Origin: Arthrobacter horti
GTDB lineage: Bacteria > Actinomycetota > Actinomycetes > Actinomycetales > Micrococcaceae
Reading direction: 5' to 3'
DNA: 64,000 bases
Assembly (NCBI RefSeq): GCF_030731045.1
Contig: NZ_JAVALS010000001.1
Location: 1 to 64,000 of the forward strand
Positions 1 to 6,997 of this stretch are shown in pieces (within the stretch, counting starts at the first letter, position 1; every line of letters begins with the position of its first letter). The position numbers were made by a program, and so were the translations under genes. A model generated the notes under the pieces. The model saw only the letters and a list, made by a program, of their open reading frames with translations, had not been told where the DNA came from and did no database searches.

Positions 1-124
1 GACAGATCACCACGAACTGGAAACAAGCCCTCGCCCAACTCGCCCTGGCCTACCCCGACCGAATCCAGCCCTACCTCTAGAAACCCGGCAACGCCCCGCT
101 TACACAAACAACTTGACAGGCTCG
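1..124 (+). mobile_element. Right end of an insertion sequence (IS256-like)
   Basis: The window opens inside the 3' end of a transposase-like frame that stops at 80. It is followed by about 40 bases rich in a TTACACAAAC...CTTGACAGG motif. From memory, that motif resembles the terminal inverted repeat of actinobacterial IS256-family elements. Directly after it the sequence becomes the C-terminal coding part of a glycosyltransferase with no start of its own, which is what an insertion junction looks like. The exact boundary (about 118-124) and any target duplication cannot be fixed because the left end is outside the window. Confidence 0.5.
3..80 (+). CDS. Transposase, C-terminal fragment (cut by window edge)
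   Basis: The last 25 codons of a gene read ...NWKQALAQLALAYPDRIQ... and end in TAG at 78-80. The pattern Trp-Lys-x-Ala-Leu-x-x-Leu with a final Tyr-Pro-x-Arg resembles the C-terminus of IS256-type (mutator) transposases, but the piece is too short for a firm family call. It is open to the left edge, so most of the protein lies outside the window. The inverted-repeat-like sequence just after the stop supports a transposase reading. Confidence 0.45.
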   Translation, partial: QITTNWKQALAQLALAYPDRIQPYL

Positions 125-348
125 AGGTATTCCGCGAGAACCCGTTCGGAGATCTGGGAAAAGGGGAGGACACCCGATTTCTCGAGGAAGTCAGGACGGG
201 TGGCGGCACCATCTATTCCGCAGACCGGTTCAACTTCTGCCAGATCAGAACAGGTGGAGGCCACACCTGGCAGGTCGATGACGACGCCCTGATGGCTAGT
301 GCCCCAGTCAAGATTTTCGGTAGTCCTTTCAACCATCTCGTTTCGTAG
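123..348 (+). pseudogene. Glycosyltransferase, C-terminal remnant truncated by IS
   Basis: An open frame without its own start or ribosome binding site runs in phase to a TAG at 346-348. It encodes PFGDLGKGEDTRFLEE, then IYSADRFNF and HTW. The order 'GEDT...FL', 'G(G)..YSADRFNF.Q.R' and 'HTW' is how many actinobacterial family-2-type glycosyltransferases end, so about 75 C-terminal residues of such an enzyme survive. The catalytic GT-A N-terminal part is missing, replaced by the IS end immediately upstream. It sits 8 bp before wecC, so the intact gene was probably co-transcribed with it in a polysaccharide cluster. An antisense frame over the same bases is its shadow. Confidence 0.6.
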
Positions 349-356
349 GGGGAACC

Positions 357-1616
357 ATGAACACACTCGCACCCACCGTTGCCGTCATCGGGCTTGGCTA
401 CATCGGACTTCCAACTGCGGCAATCCTCGCCAGGAGCGGCTGCCAGGTAATCGGAGTCGATGTCAGCGATCGAACGGTCACCGCCGTCAACCAGGGCGAA
501 GTGCCGTTCGTCGAGCCGGATCTGGGCACCCATGTTGCCGGCGCAGTGGCGCAGGGCACTCTCCGTGCCACGAAGGAAACTCCGCAGGCGGACGCTTTCA
601 TCGTGGCCGTGCCCACTCCTTTCACGGAGGACCGCACAGCCGATCTGAGCTACATCGAAGCGGCTGCCCGGGGGATTGCGCCTCAGCTGCGCGGGGACGA
701 GCTGATCATCCTGGAGTCGACGTCGCCTCCCAAGGCCACCCGGCACATGGCCGAAGTCATTCTTGGCCTCCGGCCTGATCTGTCCCTGGATGACAGCGAT
801 GGCCGCCCGGTGATTCATGTGGCGCACTGCCCGGAGCGTGTACTGCCCGGTCGCGTGATGATCGAATTGGTCACCAATGACCGGATTATCGGCGGAGTGA
901 CCTGCCAAGCAGCTGAGCGCGCTCAGGAGCTGTACGCGCGCTTCTGCCAGGGCGAGATCCTGCTGACGGATGATGTCACCGCGGAGATGGCCAAGCTGGT
1001 GGAGAACTCTTTCCGGGATGTCAACATCGCCTTCGCCAATGAACTCTCCGTGATCTCGGATCGTCTGGGAATCGACGTATGGGAACTGATCCGTCTGGCT
1101 AACCACCACCCACGAGTGAACATTCTGCAGCCGGGCCCCGGCGTGGGCGGTCATTGCATCGCCGTGGACCCGTGGTTCATCGTGGACGCCGCGCCCGAGG
1201 AGGCAAAACTGATCCGCACGGCCCGTGAGGTCAATGACGCCAAGCCTGAATGGGTGCTCGAGAAGATCGAGAAGGCCCTGGCGGATGCCGAGGGTGGTGC
1301 TGAGATTGCTGTGCTCGGCCTGGCCTTCAAGGCCAACATCGATGACCTTCGTGAATCCCCTGCACTGGGCATCGCAAAGCGGCTGACTCAGCTCGGGGCG
1401 ATTCAGCGAATCAACATCGTGGAGCCCCACATCGAGCAGCTTCCGGCAACTCTCGCCGGAGATGACCGCACCGCTCTGGTGGGGCTGGACGAAGCGGTGG
1501 AGCGATCGTCGGTGGTGGTGCTGCTGGTGGATCATGCTGAGTTCAGCAAGATCTCACCGGACGATTTGACAGACAAGGCTCTTATTGACACTCGCGGTGC
1601 TCTTGCGCATGCGTGA
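357..1616 (+). CDS. wecC: UDP-N-acetyl-D-mannosamine dehydrogenase
   Basis: Oxidises UDP-ManNAc to UDP-ManNAcA with two NAD+, supplying acidic sugar for cell-wall or capsular polysaccharide. The 419-residue protein has the N-terminal Rossmann motif GLGYIGLP (about 12-19), the family signature PERVLPG (about 159-165) and the catalytic cysteine in GGHCIAVDP (about Cys267), with Lys213 in the MAKLVENSF helix. The length is normal. The start ATG has a clear AGGGGGA site 4 bases upstream. The next gene overlaps its stop by 8 bases. With wecB at 2.7-3.8 kb on the other strand it completes the UDP-GlcNAc to UDP-ManNAcA route; ManNAcA occurs in the teichuronic acid of Micrococcus luteus, a plausible product here. 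Confidence 0.93.
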   Translation: MNTLAPTVAVIGLGYIGLPTAAILARSGCQVIGVDVSDRTVTAVNQGEVPFVEPDLGTHVAGAVAQGTLRATKETPQADAFIVAVPTPFTEDRTADLSYIEAAARGIAPQLRGDELIILESTSPPKATRHMAEVILGLRPDLSLDDSDGRPVIHVAHCPERVLPGRVMIELVTNDRIIGGVTCQAAERAQELYARFCQGEILLTDDVTAEMAKLVENSFRDVNIAFANELSVISDRLGIDVWELIRLANHHPRVNILQPGPGVGGHCIAVDPWFIVDAAPEEAKLIRTAREVNDAKPEWVLEKIEKALADAEGGAEIAVLGLAFKANIDDLRESPALGIAKRLTQLGAIQRINIVEPHIEQLPATLAGDDRTALVGLDEAVERSSVVVLLVDHAEFSKISPDDLTDKALIDTRGALAHA

Positions 1617-2553
1617 CGGGAATCTGCTCTCGGAGGGTCCGGGTGCAGACTCTGCCTCGAAAGTGGAAGATTCCGGAGTCGCAGATGGGCCTCGTATTCT
1701 CAATCCTCAGGTTGCGGCCTACTTTCATCGGGACGTAGACGCGTTTGCGAATTGTCTGGAGGTCAAGAACGGCATCCATGTTGTGAACTACAACGGAGAA
1801 AAGATCGATGTTCTCGTCGCCGACCATGGCGCTCCTGTGACCGTTGTGTTCTTTCACGGCTCGATGCCGAGGGAGAGCAAGAAGCCGATCTTTGTGGGGA
1901 CGAATTTTTCGGGAGATGGAATATTCAATCGTGTTTCAGTTTCTGACCCCACTCTTGTTGCAGTCCCTGGACTCAAGCTGTCCTGGTATGCCGGCTCGGA
2001 CCGTCAACCCCGCTTGCAGGAAGTGCTCCGCAAGATTCTGGCGCGCGTGTTCGCCTCCCTCGGCACCCCACCGGAGCGATGCGTATTCTTCGGATCTTCC
2101 GGTGGTGGGTTCGCGGCGTTACAGATTGGCCGATATTTTGATGGCTCCTGTTCTCTCGCGATGAATCCGCAGACCTCTATCGGACGGTTCCACAAAGGTC
2201 CGGTCGAACAGTATTTGAAGTCGAGTTGGGATGTTGATGAACCCAAGGATCTTCCTGAGCATGTGGAACATGATGTTATTCCCGCGTATTCTCGAAAATT
2301 CCGCAACACCGTCCTGTACATTCAGAATGAGAATGACTGGATGCATGTCGCGTATCACCAGCGCCCATTTTTTGATTCGGCAGACTCGGCCTCGGCCATC
2401 TGGTCATTGATCAGGCCTTGGAACGATCCAAAGGAGATGATGGGGCACACCATACCTCCGAAGCCTGTGGTGAAGGAGATCCTCGACAAGACAGTTGCGT
2501 CCGTTGGGGACTGGGACGCTGCTGCCTCCTCGCTCGGCTTCGTCAGGCGCTGA
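1609..2553 (+). CDS. Polysaccharide-cluster protein with alpha/beta-hydrolase-like nucleophile elbow
   Basis: A 314-residue cytosolic-looking protein with no signal peptide. A strand followed by FFGSSGGGFAAL (about residues 160-171) is a Gly-x-Ser-x-Gly nucleophile elbow, and a C-terminal MGHTIPP supplies a candidate catalytic His. Proteins like this occur in capsule and glycan clusters as presumed esterases or O-acetyl-modifying enzymes; the substrate is unknown. The ATG at 1609 overlaps the wecC stop (ATGCGTGA), indicating translational coupling. Codon use is less GC-biased than in the core genes downstream, as is usual in polysaccharide loci. A further upstream TTG at 1585 is possible but less likely. 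Confidence 0.55.
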   Translation: MRDGNLLSEGPGADSASKVEDSGVADGPRILNPQVAAYFHRDVDAFANCLEVKNGIHVVNYNGEKIDVLVADHGAPVTVVFFHGSMPRESKKPIFVGTNFSGDGIFNRVSVSDPTLVAVPGLKLSWYAGSDRQPRLQEVLRKILARVFASLGTPPERCVFFGSSGGGFAALQIGRYFDGSCSLAMNPQTSIGRFHKGPVEQYLKSSWDVDEPKDLPEHVEHDVIPAYSRKFRNTVLYIQNENDWMHVAYHQRPFFDSADSASAIWSLIRPWNDPKEMMGHTIPPKPVVKEILDKTVASVGDWDAAASSLGFVRR

Positions 2554-2622
2554 CCGATCGGTTGTTCCGTTCGTCACCTTAGTGAGCCGAGACCTGTACG
2601 GTCGTGAGAATCGTCTAATACT

Positions 2623-2668
2623 GCTGAAGGCCTTGCTCCCACTCGAATGTGGACGCAAGGCCTTCGGC
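2623..2668. terminator. Bidirectional terminator-like hairpin
   Basis: 14-bp arms (one G-U pair) GCTGAAGGCCTTGC and GCAAGGCCTTCGGC are separated by 18 bases, between the convergent esterase-like gene and wecB. There is no strong T-run on either side, so the assignment rests on position and stem strength. Confidence 0.5.
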
Positions 2669-2694
2669 ATTCGCGCTATGAATTGCGGGCTGAG

Positions 2695-3834
2695 TCAGCC
2701 GAAGTCGGCGATCCGGCTGCCGGTCCCCAGCATCTGGCCAATCGCCGCCACCGTGCGGGCGGCAGCCTTGCCGTCCCCATAAGGGTTTACGGCGTGCGCC
2801 ATGGCGTCGTAGGCGGCGGCGTCCGTCAGCAGGGTGTTCACCTCAGCCACGATCCGCTCTTCGTCGGTGCCGATCAGCTTGACAGTGCCGGCCACCACGG
2901 CCTCCGGGCGCTCCGTGTTCTCCCGCATCACGAGCACCGGCTTGCCCAGGCTCGGGGCCTCCTCCTGCACCCCGCCCGAGTCGGTCAGGACCACGGTGGC
3001 GCAGGACAGCAGCCGAGTGAACTCGCCGTAAGCCAGCGGCTCGGTGATGATCACGTTCTCCAGGTGTTCGATGGCGGGCAGTACGGCCTCCCGGACCACC
3101 GGGTTCCGGTGTGCGGGCAGAACCAGCGTCAGGTCCGGGTGCTCCCGGGCGATGCGGGCGAGAGCACGTCCCATGCCGCGCATGGCGTCGCCCTGGTTCT
3201 CGCGTCGGTGCGTTGTCACCAGCAGCACGCGGCGCCCGCCGGCCACCAGTTCCTCCAGGACCGGGTCGGTGAACGGGACCTTCTTCTCCACGGTGGTCAG
3301 CAGTGCGTCGATCACCGTGTTGCCTGTGACCACCACATCGGCCTCCTTGATGCCCTCGGCCAGGAGATTCTCCTTGCTGGTGGAGGTGGGCGCCAGGTGC
3401 AGCCTGGTGATCTGGGTGGTCAGCTTGCGGTTGGCCTCCTCGGGGAAGGGGGAGAGAAGGTTCCCACTGCGGAGGCCGGCCTCGGCGTGCACCACCGGGA
3501 TGCCGTGGTAGAACGCGGCCAGCGCGCCGGCCGTGCTGGTGGTGGTATCGCCCTGGACGATCACGGCGTCCGGCTTCTCCTGGGCGAACAGCTTGTCCAA
3601 GCCGCTGACGGTGCGGGTCAGGATGTCGCACAGGGTCTGTCCTGGCTGGAGGATGTTCAGATCGTGGTCCGGCTGGATGCCGAACAGCTCATTGACCTGG
3701 TCCAGCATCTCGCGGTGCTGACCGGTGACGGTCACCACGCAGTCGAAGTCCGCTGACTCCTGCAGTGCCTTGACGATCGGCGCCATTTTGACGGCTTCCG
3801 GGCGCGTTCCGAAAATGGGCATGACCTTATGCAC
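2695..3834 (-). CDS. wecB: UDP-N-acetylglucosamine 2-epimerase (non-hydrolysing)
   Basis: Interconverts UDP-GlcNAc and UDP-ManNAc, the substrate of WecC. The 379-residue protein carries the family N-terminus VMPIFGTRPEAVKMAPI, the central HAEAGLRSGN segment and the C-terminal UDP-binding stretch DSGGVQEEAPSLGKP followed by RENTERPEA. The length is typical. The start is taken as GTG at 3834, a few bases after a GGGGGGA site; TTG at 3846 and ATG at 3822 are in frame but spaced worse. It is transcribed away from the IS-damaged cluster and converges on the gene after wecC. Confidence 0.92.
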   Translation of the reverse strand: MHKVMPIFGTRPEAVKMAPIVKALQESADFDCVVTVTGQHREMLDQVNELFGIQPDHDLNILQPGQTLCDILTRTVSGLDKLFAQEKPDAVIVQGDTTTSTAGALAAFYHGIPVVHAEAGLRSGNLLSPFPEEANRKLTTQITRLHLAPTSTSKENLLAEGIKEADVVVTGNTVIDALLTTVEKKVPFTDPVLEELVAGGRRVLLVTTHRRENQGDAMRGMGRALARIAREHPDLTLVLPAHRNPVVREAVLPAIEHLENVIITEPLAYGEFTRLLSCATVVLTDSGGVQEEAPSLGKPVLVMRENTERPEAVVAGTVKLIGTDEERIVAEVNTLLTDAAAYDAMAHAVNPYGDGKAAARTVAAIGQMLGTGSRIADFG

Positions 3835-3936
3835 GATTCCCCCCAAGGAATGAGTTGATGATATTCAGCCTGCTACCCCGCACATCAATTTACTGGAAAA
3901 ACCAATGAACCGCGAAAGCACCGAGGGCAGACCTGG

Positions 3937-4173
3937 CTAGCCCCAGAGCATCAGGCAGCTGCCCAGCCCTACCGGGATCACGGCGGAGATCCCGAACGCC
4001 ACCAATGCCACCAGCCGCTGCTTCGTGCGGCTCCACTGACGGGCGGGAGAGCTTCCGGCGACGGCCACCGAAGAGGCCATGGCCGCCCGTCCGGGCAGGC
4101 CTCCGCCCCTCAAGTGGCGCGCCGGCGGTTCGCCCGCGGCAAGCCTGAGCTCACTGGTTTCAGATTCACCCAC
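3937..4173 (-). CDS. Small hypothetical protein with C-terminal membrane helix
   Basis: A 78-residue protein with a charged, Pro/Gly/Arg-rich N-terminal half and one hydrophobic segment at the extreme C-terminus (about residues 54-77, LVALVAFGISAVIPVGLGSC), giving a tail-anchored topology. A strong GGGAGG site lies 5-6 bases before the GTG start, which argues that it is real. It is not recognised as any family. It lies between wecB and a YdcF-family gene, all on the - strand. Confidence 0.5.
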   Translation of the reverse strand: MGESETSELRLAAGEPPARHLRGGGLPGRAAMASSVAVAGSSPARQWSRTKQRLVALVAFGISAVIPVGLGSCLMLWG

Positions 4174-4239
4174 GACTGCCTCCCGGACCCGACTGTTTCA
4201 CCAGCATCGTAACCACACCTCGTTCGGAAAGGGAGCCGC

Positions 4240-4806
4240 TCAGCGACATTCAGGGCGCAGCGCCACGTCCAGCAGCCCACCGCTTTCGATGACGAACCGC
4301 CGGAGCCACTGGAACGTGTTCAGCCGGGGCTCTGTGCCCACCATGCGCACCCTGGCGGGAAGGCACTGGCCGAGCAGCTCCCCGGCACGCGGCACGTGAT
4401 AGGAGGACGTCACCACGATCACCGATCTCCAGCCGTGAAGCTCGGTGAGCCGGCGCAGGGCGTCCGCCTCGCCCCGTGTGTTGCGGGGATCCGGGTGAAA
4501 GCACACCAGCTTCAGGCCCGGCTCAGGCTCGCGGCACATCGCATCCGCTGCGGCGTTGGCGGCCGTGTCCGTGGTGGACAGCACCAGCGTGGGGTCCCCG
4601 GGCAACTCCCGGAACAGGGCGAGCGCCGTGGGCAGCCTCTCGGCCGAAGCCCCGCCGAGCAGGACCACGGCATCCGCGGACCCCGGCCGTGCCGGAGGAG
4701 GGAAGCAGAACAGGTTCACGGCCACGAACAGCCAGATGAGCAGTCCGGCGACGGCCGCAGCCGCCACCCGCGTCATGACGCGCCGCCCCTTGAACCTCAC
4801 CGTCAC
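4240..4806 (-). CDS. YdcF/SanA-family (DUF218) membrane-anchored protein
   Basis: A 188-residue protein with an N-terminal membrane anchor (about residues 13-30) followed by a DUF218 fold: ADAVVLLGG, a sugar/nucleotide-binding-like middle with TRGEADALRRL, and VIVVTSSYHVPRA. In other bacteria this family (SanA, ElyC) is linked to envelope-barrier and wall-precursor metabolism; the biochemical activity is unresolved. The GTG start has GAGGATAGGG upstream. Only 30 bases separate it from the divergent thiL, so the two promoters must overlap. The neighbouring polysaccharide genes fit an envelope role. Confidence 0.75.
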   Translation of the reverse strand: MTVRFKGRRVMTRVAAAAVAGLLIWLFVAVNLFCFPPPARPGSADAVVLLGGASAERLPTALALFRELPGDPTLVLSTTDTAANAAADAMCREPEPGLKLVCFHPDPRNTRGEADALRRLTELHGWRSVIVVTSSYHVPRAGELLGQCLPARVRMVGTEPRLNTFQWLRRFVIESGGLLDVALRPECR

Positions 4807-4836
4807 AACCCTATCCTCGGGCCCCTCCGCACCGGA

Positions 4837-5946
4837 ATGTCAGAGACACCGGATACCGTTTTCCCTATGCCGGAGAAGCAGCAGACGGAGAACCCCGCCA
4901 CGGAGCAGCAGCTCACGGTCGCCTCGGCGGGGGAGTCGGGGCTGCTCGCCAGGATCTTCCCGCTGCTGCCGGAGGGTACGGCCACCCTCCTCGGCCCCGG
5001 GGACGACGCCGCCGTGGTCGCCGCCCCTGACGGGCGCGTCGTAGTCTCCATCGACACCCAGACCCAGGACCAGGACTTCCGCCTGCACTGGAACAACGGC
5101 TACGCGAGCACCGGGCACGACGTCGGCTGGAAGTCGGCGGCCCAGAACCTCAGCGACATGAACGCCATGGGCGCCGTGCCGCACTCCCTGCTCATCAGCC
5201 TGACCCTCCCGCCGTCCACCCCGGTCGCCTGGGTGGAGGGCTTCGCCAGGGGAGTGCACGACGCCGTCCGCACGCTGGGCGCCGACGTCGCCGTCGTCGG
5301 CGGTGACCTGGGCCGCGGCCGGGAGATCTCGGTGACGGCCACCGCCATGGGGAATTTGGCGGGCGCCGCGCCCGCCCTCCGCTCCGGTGCCAGGCCGGGG
5401 GACGTGGTGGCCGTCGCGGGCACACTGGGGCGCGCCGCCGCGGGGTTTGCGCTCCTGGAGAGCGACGTCCCGTTCGGATCTCTCGACGCCCCCCAGCGCG
5501 CCCTCATGGATGCCCAGTGCCGTCCCACTCCGCCTCTCGGCTCCGGCCCGCGCGCGCTCGCCGCCGGGGTCACGGCCATGATGGACGTCTCCGACGGGCT
5601 GCTGAAGGACGCCTCGCGTCTGGCCCGGGCGAGCGGCTGCACCCTGGTGCTCGACGCCGTCGTGCTGGCCTCCTTCGCCGCCGCGCTCCTGCCTGCCGCC
5701 ACCCTCCTGGCGGGCGCCGGGCACGCCGCCGAGGCCCTCGCTCTCGGCTGGGCCGTGGGCGGCGGCGAGGACTTCGCGCTCCTCAGCACTTTCCCAGGGA
5801 GCGATCCCGTGCCGGACGGTTTCACTGTTATAGGCTCGGTGGTGCCCACCGCGCCGGGCAGGGATCACGACGCCGTCCTGGCCGGCGGGAGCGGGGACGA
5901 CGCACCGGATACGACGCGAGGATGGGATCACTTTGGGGCAGCATAA
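4837..5946 (+). CDS. thiL: Thiamine-monophosphate kinase
   Basis: Phosphorylates thiamine monophosphate to thiamine diphosphate, the last step of the pathway. Motifs in order: LLGPGDDAAV (Mg/ATP), NLSDMNAMGA, VVGGDLGRG, MMDVSDGLLKD and GGGEDFALL near the C-terminus. The protein is about 369 residues, slightly long at the N-terminus. ATG at 4837 is preferred; ATG at 4867 is possible, and neither has a strong ribosome site. Its 3' end overlaps the DAK2 gene by 14 bases, so thiL leads a thiL-DAK2-recG-rsmD operon. It is unlinked to thiC at 34 kb but belongs to the same pathway. Confidence 0.93.
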   Translation: MSETPDTVFPMPEKQQTENPATEQQLTVASAGESGLLARIFPLLPEGTATLLGPGDDAAVVAAPDGRVVVSIDTQTQDQDFRLHWNNGYASTGHDVGWKSAAQNLSDMNAMGAVPHSLLISLTLPPSTPVAWVEGFARGVHDAVRTLGADVAVVGGDLGRGREISVTATAMGNLAGAAPALRSGARPGDVVAVAGTLGRAAAGFALLESDVPFGSLDAPQRALMDAQCRPTPPLGSGPRALAAGVTAMMDVSDGLLKDASRLARASGCTLVLDAVVLASFAAALLPAATLLAGAGHAAEALALGWAVGGGEDFALLSTFPGSDPVPDGFTVIGSVVPTAPGRDHDAVLAGGSGDDAPDTTRGWDHFGAA

Positions 5947-6943
5947 GATTGCCGCCAACGCTCAGGCGATGAGGCGCTGGCTGTGCGCCGCCGAGAGGGT
6001 CGTGGGCAATCACAGCGACCGTCTGAACGCCATCAACATCTTCCCGGTCGCCGATGGTGACACCGGCACCAATCTGTACCTGACCCTGCGTGCGGCCGCG
6101 CGGGCCATCGACACGCCCGAGTACGAGGCGGGCACCGACGTCGGGACCATTCTGGCCGACGCGGCAGGCGCCGCGATGGAGAACGCCCGCGGCAACTCCG
6201 GAACCCTTCTGGCCGTCTTCCTGGCCGCACTCGGGGAGGCTCTGCAAGGGCAGAACCGTCTGAGCGCCCCGCTGTTCGCCACCGGTCTGCGCCGCGCCCG
6301 CATGCGGTGCTGGTCCGCCCTCAGCGAGCCCGTGGAAGGCACCATGCTCTCCGCGCTGGCTGCCGCCGCCGAGGCCGCTGACGACATCGACTCCGCACTC
6401 AACGGCGACGACAGCAACCAGGCCCTCGCCCAGTCCCTGAACCACGTCGTGGAGACCGTGCGCGCCGCCGTCGTGCACACGGAGGAGCAGCTGAGCCCGC
6501 TCACCCAGGCAAAAGTGGTCGACGCCGGCGCGGTGGGCCTGCTGCTGGTCCTGGACTGCCTCCGGGAGACCATCCTGGGGGACCCGGCGAGCGAATCGTC
6601 CTGGGACGAACTGCACGGCTACCGGAGCGAGTACCCGCACATCCACGGCGACATGCCGTCCGATGACGGCTACGAGGTCATGTGCACCATCGAACTGTCC
6701 CCGCTGGACGCGGCCACGCTGCGGCAGCGGCTGGATGAGATCGGCGAGTCCGTCATCATCTCGCCGGTCAAGGCCGTCACCGGCCCGCAGAGTGGGGACG
6801 ACGTCCAGGAAGGCGAGCTGAGCTACCGCTGGCGCGTCCACGTGCACATCGCCGACCCCGCCCCTGCATTGGAGCTCCTCAACGCTCTCGGGGCCCCGGC
6901 CAACGTCACCCTCTCCGAGCTCGCCGCACCGCGAGAGACCTGA
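5933..6943 (+). CDS. DAK2-domain protein (YloV/FakA-like)
   Basis: A 336-residue protein whose N-terminal 200 residues form a DhaL/DAK2 fold: NHSDRLNAINIFPVADGDTG supplies the Asp cluster that binds Mg-ATP, followed by AMENARGNSG and VDAGAVGLLLVLD. The C-terminal part matches the YloV/FakA type rather than glycerone kinase. In Firmicutes FakA phosphorylates fatty acids bound by FakB, so a fatty-acid kinase-like role is possible, but no fakB is nearby. Conserved position just before recG is typical of Gram-positives. The start is taken as TTG 5933 after GAGGA; ATG 5969 is the alternative. Confidence 0.8.
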   Translation: MGQHKIAANAQAMRRWLCAAERVVGNHSDRLNAINIFPVADGDTGTNLYLTLRAAARAIDTPEYEAGTDVGTILADAAGAAMENARGNSGTLLAVFLAALGEALQGQNRLSAPLFATGLRRARMRCWSALSEPVEGTMLSALAAAAEAADDIDSALNGDDSNQALAQSLNHVVETVRAAVVHTEEQLSPLTQAKVVDAGAVGLLLVLDCLRETILGDPASESSWDELHGYRSEYPHIHGDMPSDDGYEVMCTIELSPLDAATLRQRLDEIGESVIISPVKAVTGPQSGDDVQEGELSYRWRVHVHIADPAPALELLNALGAPANVTLSELAAPRET

Positions 6944-6997
6944 ATGGGCAGCCGTTCCGGTGCCCCGGACCGGATCCAGGCCGGGCGGGGCTGAACC

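Noticed and set aside
100..372. 90-codon frame on the - strand overlapping the wecC start
   Set aside because: It mirrors the glycosyltransferase remnant on the + strand, which carries recognisable motifs; the - frame has no ribosome site and no known motif.
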